In this document: one piece after another, positions 1 through 6,627 of the stretch
How the letters are laid out: every line of letters starts with the position of its first letter
Position numbering within the stretch: position 1 is the stretch's first letter
Source: JANXUC01 sp043749225
Lineage (GTDB): Bacteria > Acidobacteriota > Terriglobia > Terriglobales > Acidobacteriaceae
NCBI GenBank assembly: GCA_043749225.1
Contig: JAYVEP010000147.1
Span: 1-11,288, forward strand
DNA length: 11,288 nt
Reading direction: 5' to 3'
The notes under the pieces: model-generated
The model's database searches: none
Told to the model about the DNA's origin: nothing
Seen by the model: the letters and a program-made list of their open reading frames with translations, nothing else
Made by a program: the position numbers and the translations under genes

Positions 1-264
1 ATAGCTGAGTTTGTCGCAACTGCCGTTTCTTCTCATCCCAAAACGACACAACGTGTCAAAGTGATGACGAAAAAGGTGCTTAGCACTTTCGTGCTAGGGC
101 TTTCTCACGACCCGCAACCTATCTTGCCGATAACAGTTTAGGAAACCGAAGAGCCTTTTTCTACGTACTGTTAGGTAGGGTGCAGTACGGCACGCGGATT
201 GCATGCAACCAATCAGCAGGTTGGGTAGTCAAATGTGTAAAGCAGGGTCGGAGGTGACCCAAGC
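1..264 (+). promoter_or_regulatory. Structured leader of the 76-aa gene (candidate cis-regulatory RNA)
   Basis: No gene is seen here; the stretch is dense in inverted repeats. Seen directly: GACAC-AAC-GTGTC (45-57, operator-like); TAGCAC-TTTC-GTGCTA (81-96), extendable to 79-98 with a G-U pair; CCTA/TAGG (118-121/139-142); CGTACTG/CAGTACG (164-170/183-189); the palindrome TTGCATGCAA (199-208); CAACC/GGTTG (206-210/219-223); and GGGTC/GACCC (245-249/256-260), which encloses the Shine-Dalgarno. CTAC/GTAG (161-164/175-178) competes with the 164-189 hairpin, as expected of a switching RNA. The arrangement CGCAACC..GGAAACCGAAGAGCC..TTAGGTAGG (114-179) loosely recalls the core of c-di-GMP-I (GEMM) riboswitches, but this is an eye alignment and weak. 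No clear -35/-10 pair was found, so the transcription start is unknown. Confidence 0.45.
245..260 (+). promoter_or_regulatory. Shine-Dalgarno displayed in a hairpin loop
   Basis: GGAGGTGA (250-257) lies 7 nt before the ATG at 265, an excellent ribosome binding site. Its first six bases form the loop of a perfect 5-bp stem GGGTC (245-249) / GACCC (256-260). The site therefore sits in a small hairpin that could be opened or masked by upstream structure. It fixes the start codon of the following gene. Confidence 0.6.
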
Positions 265-495
265 ATGATGATCGACAGGTTCTCAGTGATGGAAGTGGCG
301 TCGCTTAGGAACGACCTTTTGCAGGGCGGGATGGACTCGCGCGATGCTGCGGAGCTAATGCAGGTATTCCTGATGGGGCGTGGCTACGGCGTCTCCCCGT
401 CGGCAGCGCTCGACTCAGCCTGCCGCGTGGAAGGTTCTGGCTGCTCTATGGCCGTGATTCGCAAGGAACTCGAGAGACTGGCGCTCGTCATGTAA
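265..495 (+). CDS. Small hypothetical protein (76 aa)
   Basis: A 76-residue soluble protein of unknown function. The ATG at 265 is preceded by a near-perfect Shine-Dalgarno at 250-257, which makes the gene credible despite its size; a second ATG follows immediately (Met-Met). It looks all-helical: an amphipathic N-terminal part (Val8-Gly22, LRNDLLQGGMDSRDAAEL), a central helix (AELMQVFLMGRGYGVS), and a C-terminal helix ending KELERLALVM. There are two Cys residues (in ACRVEGSGC), no signal peptide and no membrane segment. It is monocistronic, with a long structured leader upstream and an intrinsic terminator 145 bp downstream. My recollection that similar 70-80 aa proteins recur in Acidobacteriota is unverified. 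No function is proposed. Confidence 0.75.
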   Translation: MMIDRFSVMEVASLRNDLLQGGMDSRDAAELMQVFLMGRGYGVSPSAALDSACRVEGSGCSMAVIRKELERLALVM

Positions 496-498
496 GCG

Positions 499-600
499 CA
501 GCCGGGCCGGAATTGGCCTGGGCTGGTAGTTTGTAAACAAGTTCACCGCGAAAGTATGTCACCCTTACGCGGCGTTTCAACTAGGTGGCACAAACTGAAC
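499..600 (+). other. 3' untranslated region with nested inverted repeats
   Basis: No gene is seen between the stop at 495 and the terminator at 640. Four nested or competing pairings are visible: CAGCC/GGCTG (499-503/521-525) closing GGCC/GGCC (505-508/515-518) directly after the stop; AGTTTGT/ACAAACT (528-534/590-596); CCGCG/CGCGG (546-550/568-572); and GTTCA/TGAAC (541-545/596-600). The second and fourth share base 596, so they are partly exclusive. This may be a stable mRNA 3' end or a separate small RNA; there is no evidence of a promoter. Confidence 0.3.
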
Positions 601-639
601 GCGAGCCACAACTAAAAACTTACGATCAGGGGTATTGCG

Positions 640-665
640 AAGCCGGGCGAAACTGTCCGGCTTTT
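640..665 (+). terminator. Intrinsic terminator of the 76-aa gene
   Basis: A 9-bp stem AAGCCGGGC (640-648) / GTCCGGCTT (655-663) with one G-U pair and a GAAACT loop runs straight into TTTTCTGTTT. Orientation and U-rich tail fit rho-independent termination of the plus-strand small gene. Confidence 0.75.
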
Positions 666-684
666 CTGTTTGTAAAAACGCTGT

Positions 685-751
685 CGGCTCTCGGCTAGTG
701 AGGGATAGATAGCCGGTTTTGGTTTCGCCGATAGCTGATAGCCGAGAGCCG
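685..751. repeat. 13-bp palindromic element between convergent genes
   Basis: CGGCTCTCGGCTA (685-697) and its exact reverse complement TAGCCGAGAGCCG (739-751) flank a 41-bp spacer that repeats related words (ATAGCCGG, GCCGATAGCTGATAGCC). It lies 2 bp from the stop of the minus-strand permease gene (756-754) and follows the terminator of the 76-aa gene. It could act as a bidirectional transcription stop. The repeated AGCTGATAGC-type words suggest a dispersed palindromic (REP-like) element, which is inference. Confidence 0.6.
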
Positions 752-753
752 CT

Positions 754-2001
754 CTACTCGTACCTCAAGCTCTCCACCGGGTCCATCTGTGCGGCTCGGG
801 TTGCGGGAACCGTTCCGAAGATAATTCCCACCAGCGATGAAACGATGATCGCGATAATGGCCGACAATCCCGAGATCGGAATGTGGAAGTCGTCAAAGAA
901 GAAGCGCACGGAGAAAGGGATCGCCAGCCCGATGACAATTCCGATAATCCCGCCGACCAAAGAAATCAAGATCGCCTCAGCCAGAAACTGAAAGCGAATT
1001 TCCCGGTTGGTGGCACCCAGGGCCTTGCGGATACCAATCTCTCGTATACGCGCGCTGACCGTGGCGAGCATGATGTTCATGATTCCGATTCCGCTGACCA
1101 GCAGAACTACGGCAGCAACCAACAACAAGACTAGCGTGAGGGCCGTGGCACTGCGATCGGCTAATTGCAATAACTGCGTGAAGTTTGCGATGTTGTAGAC
1201 GGACTCGGGGCGGTGCCGCGCCTGGATTACGCTACGGATTTGCGCGGTAACAGGCACCACCATCGAAGGGTCGGCAACGGAAAAATAAATCTGCCGGACG
1301 ACTGGCGTATCCATGAATGAGCGCGTCACCGAGTATGGAATCGCCATGGTGTTGTCTTGCACCTCGGATTGGCCGAACGTTTCCACACTTTCCTTGAAAG
1401 TTCCAATCACGGTAAAAGGCAGCCCGCTGAGCTTGAGGACACGGCCCGGGGCTGCTTCCGGCGAACCATAGAGTTTTCGCGCAAGCTTGTCGGTGATGAC
1501 ACCGACCTTATTGCGAGCTTGATAGTCTTCCTGATCGAAAAAGCGCCCGGAAAGCACCGTTAGATTTCGCACGGCACGGTACTCCGGATAGACGCCTAGC
1601 ACCAGAATGTCTTGCTGCTTACCGTTACCGACGCTAATGCGTTCATTCAGGTTCATGAACGGCGAAGCCGAAACGACGGCTGGCACCTGGGCGCGAACGG
1701 CGTCAATGTCGGCCACAGTGAGCGGATCGGGAGCGGTAGCGGTGATGCGCGGCGCGCCGCCTTCATACTCCGCGAAAACAAGATTCGCGCCGATGGACTG
1801 AATCTGATTCAGGATGTACTGCCGACCCGTCATGCCAATCGTGACCACCAAAATCAAGGACGCGGTCCCGATCACCATGCCCAAGGCGGTCAACGCAAAA
1901 CGGACCTTGTTCTGGCGAAACGTGTCGTAGGAAAAAGACAGAATTTCCCCAAAAGCCAGGGGAGAGCGTCCGGTAAATGGAGTCGTGGTGGAAGTCGCCA
2001 T
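754..2001 (-). CDS. MacB/FtsX-type ABC transporter permease
   Basis: A 415-aa inner-membrane permease of the MacB/LolC/FtsX superfamily. Layout: short cytoplasmic N-terminus; TM1 about 35-57; a large periplasmic MacB-PCD-like domain about 58-285; then TM2 about 286-312, TM3 about 338-362 and TM4 about 378-398. The cytoplasmic stretch 314-335 (VSARIREIGIRKALGATNREI) is the usual FtsX-domain coupling segment. The C-terminal signature FGTVPATRAAQMDPVESLRYE (395-415) is typical of MacB-like permeases. Known relatives pair with a separate or fused ATPase and often a periplasmic adaptor to export macrolides, lipoproteins or peptides. No ATPase is encoded beside it here, so the partner must lie elsewhere. 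The ATG start is preceded only by a weak AGAAG. The substrate is unknown. Confidence 0.9.
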   Translation of the reverse strand: MATSTTTPFTGRSPLAFGEILSFSYDTFRQNKVRFALTALGMVIGTASLILVVTIGMTGRQYILNQIQSIGANLVFAEYEGGAPRITATAPDPLTVADIDAVRAQVPAVVSASPFMNLNERISVGNGKQQDILVLGVYPEYRAVRNLTVLSGRFFDQEDYQARNKVGVITDKLARKLYGSPEAAPGRVLKLSGLPFTVIGTFKESVETFGQSEVQDNTMAIPYSVTRSFMDTPVVRQIYFSVADPSMVVPVTAQIRSVIQARHRPESVYNIANFTQLLQLADRSATALTLVLLLVAAVVLLVSGIGIMNIMLATVSARIREIGIRKALGATNREIRFQFLAEAILISLVGGIIGIVIGLAIPFSVRFFFDDFHIPISGLSAIIAIIVSSLVGIIFGTVPATRAAQMDPVESLRYE

Positions 2002-2089
2002 AAGGTCTTCTGCTAGATGCTACTCAGGATAGGGTGGGAAGCGCAATTTTGACGGTTTTAATGGGGACAAGCTAGGGCGCAATCCACAT

Positions 2090-2179
2090 TTTGTCATGCT
2101 GAGCGGCAGCGAAGCATCCCTTTCGCTGGCAAGACGGCTCCTCGCGAAAGGGATCCCTCGCTGCCCTCGGAATGACAAA
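2090..2179. repeat. MITE-like long inverted repeat
   Basis: The left arm (2090-2126) starts TTTGTCATGCTGAGCGGCAG and ends CATCCCTTTCGC. The right arm (2144-2179), read in reverse complement, is nearly the same: TTTGTCATTCCGAG-GGCAGC..GATCCCTTTCGC, with about four mismatches and one gap over 36-37 bp. The loop is 17 bp (2127-2143). It occupies the divergent intergenic region of the permease and glycosyltransferase genes. No ORF lies inside, and no target duplication was identified. TCGGAATGACAAAT at its right end recurs at 3561-3574, so this is a family. Confidence 0.75.
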
Positions 2180-2228
2180 TCTTCCGTGTACTTCCTCTGT
2201 TAGAATTCGGCGGGTAAGCCCTTTCAAA

Positions 2229-3554
2229 ATGGAAAATCCGGTCGAGTCTCAAATTTCTCCGAATCGCACACGGTTCGCGAATTCCCTGAACAGCAAATGG
2301 TGCATGGTCCTCGTCGCCCTTGGCATCCGCCTCATCGTGATGGGGTTTCTATATCAGGAGCAGCTTGATCCGGAACGAGATCACTGGCGCTTCGCGTACG
2401 AGAATGGAAGACTCGCGCGCTCGATCGCCACTGGCCACGGGTTCAGCAGCCCGCTTTTTGAAGACACCGGACTTACCGCATTCCTCACACCTATCTATCC
2501 GTATTTTATTGCGGGCGTTTTCAGAGTCTTCGGAATTTACAGCACTGCTTCGGCATTTGTACTACTGATTTCCAACGCCTTGATTTCGGCGCTGACCTGT
2601 TTGCCTATATTTTTCTTCGCACGCAAGACTTTCGGCGATCGGGTGGCTGTGTGGTCCGGCTGGGCATGGGCGTTGTTCCCCTATGCAGTTTATTTTTCCG
2701 TGGAGCGAATTTGGGCAACCTGGCTCTCGACCTTGTTGTTGAGCGTCTTGTTCTTGCTCACGCTGCAATTCGAGCGGCCGGTCAGCATAAAAGCCTGGAT
2801 CGGATACGGCCTGCTTTGGGGATTCACCGCGCTCACCGAACCCATTGTGTTGACGGTGCTCCCGATCATGCTGGGCTGGATCGGCATTCGTCTGCTACAA
2901 AAGCGCCAGAGTTGGTCCATTCCTCTGAGCGTAGCTTCGCTCACCATCATTCTTTTTGTGACGCCGTGGTTTCTGCGCAACTACGAGGTGTTCCACCGCT
3001 TCGTGCCCTTTCGCGACACCATGGGCCTTGAGTTGATGATTGGCAACAACGGCGATACCTTCCACTGGCGCCCGCGACAAATTGGCCCTTGGCACAACGA
3101 CGCCGACTGGCAGAAGTTCAAGCAAATGGGCGAGATCGCCTACATGGACGAAAAGAAAGTGCAGGCACTCGAATATATCCGCGAGCACAAGAGTTGGTTT
3201 GCCTGGGTTACTGTGCGGAGATTTGCCTACATATGGACGGGCTACTGGAGTCTCGACCCGCGCTACTTGGCGGAAGAGCCGCTGGATCCAGCCAACATTT
3301 TCTTTAGTACTTCTCTGACCGTACTTGCGCTGATCGGCCTGCGTCGCGCGTTTCGCGAGCACTTCCCCGTGGCCGCGCTGTATGCGGTAATGCTCTTGGT
3401 TTTTCCTGTCGTGTTCTATTTCACGCACGTGGAAGTCTATTACCGGAGGCAGGTCGATCCGCAGATGGTGGTGCTTGCGGTATATGGGGTATTGCCGTGG
3501 TTTAGAAGCAAGGCGCTTGCCTCGGCCGGAGAACAGCAGATTCCTCAGGGCTGA
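2229..3554 (+). CDS. GT39-like polytopic glycosyltransferase (GT-C fold)
   Basis: A 441-aa multi-pass membrane protein resembling ArnT/PMT-type (GT39/GT83) glycosyltransferases, which move a sugar from a polyprenyl-phosphate donor to a lipid or protein acceptor outside the inner membrane. Visible: TM1 about 25-43; a first external loop rich in acidic residues (LDPERDHWRFAYENGRLARSIATGHGF, 46-72), where the family keeps its catalytic Asp/Glu; the typical LTPIYPYFIAGVFRVFG (86-102); then about eight further hydrophobic segments to about 395; and a C-terminal YYRRQVDPQMVVLAVYG motif (404-420). An ATG at 2172 lies in frame inside the inverted repeat and would add 19 residues of unrelated character, so ATG 2229 is preferred; neither has a strong Shine-Dalgarno. 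The donor, acceptor and exact family are not determined. Confidence 0.8.
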   Translation: MENPVESQISPNRTRFANSLNSKWCMVLVALGIRLIVMGFLYQEQLDPERDHWRFAYENGRLARSIATGHGFSSPLFEDTGLTAFLTPIYPYFIAGVFRVFGIYSTASAFVLLISNALISALTCLPIFFFARKTFGDRVAVWSGWAWALFPYAVYFSVERIWATWLSTLLLSVLFLLTLQFERPVSIKAWIGYGLLWGFTALTEPIVLTVLPIMLGWIGIRLLQKRQSWSIPLSVASLTIILFVTPWFLRNYEVFHRFVPFRDTMGLELMIGNNGDTFHWRPRQIGPWHNDADWQKFKQMGEIAYMDEKKVQALEYIREHKSWFAWVTVRRFAYIWTGYWSLDPRYLAEEPLDPANIFFSTSLTVLALIGLRRAFREHFPVAALYAVMLLVFPVVFYFTHVEVYYRRQVDPQMVVLAVYGVLPWFRSKALASAGEQQIPQG

Positions 3555-3574
3555 AGCCCTTCGGAATGACAAAT
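3547..3574. repeat. Short copy of the 2090-2179 repeat family with hairpin
   Basis: AGGGCT-GA-AGCCCT (3547-3560) is a perfect 6-bp inverted repeat and is followed by TCGGAATGACAAAT (3561-3574). These 14 bases are identical to 2167-2180, the outer right arm of the MITE-like element. The TGA stop of the glycosyltransferase gene (3552-3554) lies in the hairpin, so the repeat supplies the gene's end. It fills the 44-bp gap between two convergent genes. Confidence 0.6.
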
Positions 3575-3598
3575 GCTTAAGTAGTTTCGCGTGGCGAG

Positions 3599-5140
3599 CT
3601 AGTTCAACCGACACACTTTCAGCGCCTTGTTCTCATACTGGCACAGCAAGCCATCCGGACCAGGCTGCTCCACAAGAACCCACGTAACCCCAAACTCTCT
3701 TTGTAGACGAAGATAGTCGTCGCGTTGGAATTGCTTCCACCCTGCCTGCGCCTGGACTTGACGTTGCCATTCGTCGGCCATCTTGGGAAACATAGTCACA
3801 GCGCCGCTGTCTTTGATGTTATCGGCCAACATGCTGCGCTCGCCCACCGCCCGGAAGCCATGCTGATCTTCCCCCGGCAAAGCCATGTGCTGAGGATCGA
3901 GCGCAAAATAAGCGTCCACAGGAGTGTTCTCGCGAGTCCACGCGAACGCTTGCAGCCAGTCGTTTGCGGGGGTCACGCCGGGCCACTCGATGTGAGGCGT
4001 CGCCGGAAATAGCTGCCTTTGCGCATAGAACATTCCGGCGCAGAGCGGCAGGAACAGAACGCACCAGCGCCATATTTCCGCTTTGAGAACGTAACGGGCA
4101 AGCAAGCCTCCACTGAATACGAACAACAAAATGTACACCAGATGCAGCGCGCGCATAGGTTGCAGCAGGGTAAGTCCGGCAAAGCGTTCGGGGATCGTAA
4201 TCAGCAGGCCCACGACAAAATAAAAAATGGCAAACCAGATCGAGGTGTTGGCCAGCAACTCAAAGCCTGGAAGGCCTTTTTGTTGAGCAATTTTCCTAAA
4301 CCACAACAACAAAGCGATCGGGCCAAATATTCCGAGCCACTCATACCATTCCCAGCGCAGGAGGTAGAAATAAGAATGGGCCTGCAAGGCATCCCGGTAA
4401 GCGCCTGTCACAGGCTGAAACAACGGCTGCAACAGCCCCAGCGGCACAAGCACCGCAGCCAGCGACACACCGCGATCTCTTCTCAGCCACAGCAGCAGCA
4501 AAAAATAGGAAGCGCCAAACACAACCATCAAGGGGTGAATCAACGCGGTGAAAATGCACCACAGGACGGCTCGAACATACCGGCGCTCCACGACAGCAAC
4601 CAGCGCAAACAAAATTGTAAACGTGGAAATCGAACGCGTATTGAGATACTCATCCAAAATATAAAGCGCGGTGCCCGCCACTGGAATCGTCAGCAGCGCG
4701 GCCACAAGAAGCACTCCGCCCCATTGCGCCCGTTCGTCGTTGAAACACAGCTTTCCGATTTTCCAGCACGCCAGCAACAGCAAGAAAATTGACGCCAAAT
4801 GCCACAGCAGCAAGGCATAATCCAACGGAATGTGCGTGAGCTTGACAGAGGCGGCAATCAGATTCGGAAAAAACGTGCGGCTGGCGTGAGCGGCAAAAAA
4901 CTGATTGTTGTAGGGATAGAGACTCGGGTTCAGCGCCTTCTTAATGCCAGGAAGATAAATCTCGGCGTCCTCGACGGCGGGGTGATATCCGTGGACCAGA
5001 AACGCCGCGGCAGTTGTCAGAAAGAGAAGGGCGACCTGCCGCAGACTCAATCGGCTCGAGTGCAAAGTCCCAACGTCAACCCCGCTAGGAGACACGCGAA
5101 GGCACTTCGGAAGGAATTTCGGAAACAGCTTTTTCGCCAT
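3599..5140 (-). CDS. Polytopic membrane protein, GT-C-like
   Basis: A 513-aa integral membrane protein with about 9-11 hydrophobic segments between residues 34 and 375 (for example 34-50, 107-127, 141-160, 170-185, 191-218, 226-242, 266-281, 300-317, 331-352, 358-373), then a soluble C-terminal tail of about 140 residues. The first loop after TM1 holds HGYHPAVEDAEIYLPGIKKALNPSLYPYNNQFF (50-82), with acidic residues placed as in GT-C enzymes. The tail (WTRENTPVDAYFALDPQ..FRAVGERS) is like C-terminal regions of membrane polysaccharide enzymes. The family is not firmly recognised; an uncharacterised GT-C glycosyltransferase is the best guess. The chosen ATG (5140) overlaps the upstream GT2 gene by 56 bp, and a further start at 5200 would overlap by 116 bp. 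No clear Shine-Dalgarno is present, so translational coupling to the GT2 gene is likely. Confidence 0.75.
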   Translation of the reverse strand: MAKKLFPKFLPKCLRVSPSGVDVGTLHSSRLSLRQVALLFLTTAAAFLVHGYHPAVEDAEIYLPGIKKALNPSLYPYNNQFFAAHASRTFFPNLIAASVKLTHIPLDYALLLWHLASIFLLLLACWKIGKLCFNDERAQWGGVLLVAALLTIPVAGTALYILDEYLNTRSISTFTILFALVAVVERRYVRAVLWCIFTALIHPLMVVFGASYFLLLLWLRRDRGVSLAAVLVPLGLLQPLFQPVTGAYRDALQAHSYFYLLRWEWYEWLGIFGPIALLLWFRKIAQQKGLPGFELLANTSIWFAIFYFVVGLLITIPERFAGLTLLQPMRALHLVYILLFVFSGGLLARYVLKAEIWRWCVLFLPLCAGMFYAQRQLFPATPHIEWPGVTPANDWLQAFAWTRENTPVDAYFALDPQHMALPGEDQHGFRAVGERSMLADNIKDSGAVTMFPKMADEWQRQVQAQAGWKQFQRDDYLRLQREFGVTWVLVEQPGPDGLLCQYENKALKVCRLN

Positions 5141-5930
5141 CGACGCCCGGAGAGTAGTAGCCGCTGAAGTAGCCAAGATCCAGCCGTCGTCCCTGCGCAC
5201 TAAAGATGCTAAAACGCAGGATCCCTAACCGTTGCGCCGCGAACTGCATCGAGGTCAGCAGCACGCCCAGTCCATACTTCACGCTGCGACCAAAATTAAT
5301 CGACGACGCTTCCGGAAAATACTTGGTCGGACAGGAAACTTCTCCAAGTCGGAATCCGAAGTAAACACACTGCGCCAGCATCTGATTGTCAAAAACAAAG
5401 TCATCGGAATTTTCCAGTAGCGGAAGATCGGTCAATACCTTGCGGCTGAACGCTCTGTAGCCCGTGTGATACTCGGACAGCTTCGCACCTAGAAGTGTGT
5501 TTTCAAAAAGCGTCAGAAACCGATTGGCGATGTACTTCCACAGAGGCATCCCACCTTGCCGCGCCTGCCCTCCGATGATGCGCGATCCCAAAACCACATC
5601 GTAGACGTCATACGCAATCATGCTGGCCATCGCTGTGGCAAGCAGCGGCGTGTATTGATAATCGGGATGCACCATGATGACGACATCCGCGCCCGCTGCG
5701 AGGGCTTCGCGATAGCAAGTCTGCTGGTTGCGTCCGTAGCCGTAGTTGCGATCATGCACAAAAACTTGCAGGCCAAGTTTCTTGGCTACTTCGACCGTAT
5801 CGTCCTTGCTGTGGTCGTCGACCAGAATACGAATGTCGACCAAATCGGGGAGTTCCCGAACCGTGGCCTCCAACGTTTTAGCCGCGTTGTAAGCGGGAAG
5901 AACGACTGCGATGCGTTTGCCGTTGAGCAT
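5085..5930 (-). CDS. Family 2 glycosyltransferase (dolichyl-phosphate-sugar synthase-like)
   Basis: A 281-aa GT-A fold glycosyltransferase. Motifs: IAVVLPAYNAAKTLEATVRELP (7-28, nucleotide-binding start), ILVDDHSKDDT (35-45), HDRNYGYGRNQQTCYREAL (59-77), VVIMVHPDYQYTP (83-95; the D90 region stands where the family has its metal-binding DxD), GSR (115-117) and EYHTGYRAFSRKVL (153-166). A pair of weakly hydrophobic helices follows (about 215-243). Members transfer a sugar from a nucleotide donor to a polyprenyl phosphate or glycan. The frame is open to 6164, but the upstream part shows no family similarity and runs under the divergent antitoxin gene; ATG 5930, directly before the first motif, is preferred although no Shine-Dalgarno is visible. 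It probably makes a substrate for the polytopic protein encoded in overlap downstream. Confidence 0.87.
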   Translation of the reverse strand: MLNGKRIAVVLPAYNAAKTLEATVRELPDLVDIRILVDDHSKDDTVEVAKKLGLQVFVHDRNYGYGRNQQTCYREALAAGADVVIMVHPDYQYTPLLATAMASMIAYDVYDVVLGSRIIGGQARQGGMPLWKYIANRFLTLFENTLLGAKLSEYHTGYRAFSRKVLTDLPLLENSDDFVFDNQMLAQCVYFGFRLGEVSCPTKYFPEASSINFGRSVKYGLGVLLTSMQFAAQRLGILRFSIFSAQGRRLDLGYFSGYYSPGVDGEKAVSEIPSEVPSRVS

Positions 5931-6027
5931 GGGGGATGGCCGCTGGCCTAGGCTGGCATAAGGCCCTTCTAATGATACCGTGGGTGACGTAATTGGGACA
6001 GGATTTATCGTTCCACTCTCCGGCCTC

Positions 6028-6070
6028 ACCCGCTGTTGACAGCCCGCTTCCGCGTCCCTACACTGCGGGT
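6028..6070 (+). promoter_or_regulatory. Leaderless promoter and operator of the antitoxin gene
   Basis: A perfect -35 TTGACA (6036-6041), a 17-bp spacer and -10 TACACT (6059-6064) place the expected +1 at about 6071, the A of the ATG. The transcript would therefore begin at the start codon, which agrees with the lack of any Shine-Dalgarno. An inverted repeat ACCCGC (6028-6033) / GCGGGT (6065-6070) brackets the promoter and could be the site for autorepression by the RHH antitoxin (inference). Confidence 0.7.
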
Positions 6071-6319
6071 ATGGAAGTCCATCTGAGGCCTGATATTCAG
6101 GCAAAGCTGGACCGTCTGGCATCCGACACCGGACGCGCAAAAAACGACTTCGTGCAGGATGCAATGTTCAGATATTTTGACGAGTTGGCAAGCGTGCGGG
6201 AAATGCGCGACAGCCGTTACGACGACCTCAAAAACGGCAAGGTCAAGCCGATTCCCGGCAAGGATGTTGAGGCACATTTCGGGGCCAAAAGAGCCGCACA
6301 TCGCTCCCGACGCTCATGA
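6071..6319 (+). CDS. ParD/CopG-like ribbon-helix-helix antitoxin
   Basis: An 82-aa type II antitoxin. The N-terminal strand and two helices (MEVHLRPDIQAKLDRLASDTGRAKNDFVQDAMFRYFDEL, 1-39) match the RHH DNA-binding fold. The C-terminal, toxin-binding part (RYDDLKNGKVKPIPGKDVEAHF, about 48-69) is typical of ParD-like partners of RelE/ParE toxins, followed by a basic tail. ATG 6071 is chosen because the promoter puts the mRNA start there; an upstream ATG at 5993 precedes the promoter. The gene overlaps the toxin frame by 4 bp (ATGA), the usual coupling in these operons. The toxin is broken, so the antitoxin may now serve only as a repressor or as protection against related toxins. Confidence 0.85.
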   Translation: MEVHLRPDIQAKLDRLASDTGRAKNDFVQDAMFRYFDELASVREMRDSRYDDLKNGKVKPIPGKDVEAHFGAKRAAHRSRRS

Positions 6320-6627
6320 TCGGGTACGACTTCCACCCGGAAGCCCGCACCGACCTCGACGAAATATGGGATTTCATTGCGTAAGAGAGCGCCGATGCCG
6401 CGGACCGCGTGATCAGCGATATTCTTGCCGCCGTTCGGACGCTCCTGCCATTTCCTGACCAAGGGCACAAGCGTGCAGACCTGACCTCGCGCCCTCTGCG
6501 CTTTGGGCTTGTGCGGGATTACCTCATTGCCTACGCGCCGGACGAGAAACCCTTGTGGGTAGTTGCTGTTATTCACGGCAGCCGTAGCCCACGAGTCATA
6601 GCTGCGATTCTCAGGGGTAGGGATTGA
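6316..6627 (+). pseudogene. RelE/ParE-family toxin with premature stop
   Basis: Read from the ATG overlapping the antitoxin stop, the frame encodes MIGYDFHPEARTDLDEIWDFIA, then TAA at 6382-6384, then 80 further in-frame codons to TGA at 6625-6627. The second part (ESADAADRVISDILAAVRTLLPF.. and ..PLWVVAVIHGSRSPRVIAAILRGR) is plainly the rest of a RelE/ParE toxin, so the intact product would be about 103 aa. A single G-to-T change (GAA to TAA) would explain the stop; Glu is the usual type of residue there. A restart at GTG (codon 31) would lack the N-terminal strand and most of helix 1 and is unlikely to be active. A sequencing error cannot be excluded. Confidence 0.85.

Noticed and set aside
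126..133. GCCGATAA, a sigma-28-type -10 box
   Set aside because: No TAAA-type -35 at the required distance upstream (107-114 reads CACGACCC).
2895..3614. 239-codon minus-strand open frame
   Set aside because: Antisense to the GT39-like gene and His/Arg-rich without motifs; a shadow frame.
4019..4792. 257-codon plus-strand open frame
   Set aside because: Antisense to the polytopic membrane protein; its Gln/Arg/His-rich product is the shadow of a hydrophobic protein, with no domain content.
5931..6164. N-terminal extension of the GT2 frame to 6164
   Set aside because: No family similarity, Pro/Arg-rich, and it runs through the antitoxin promoter and coding region on the other strand.
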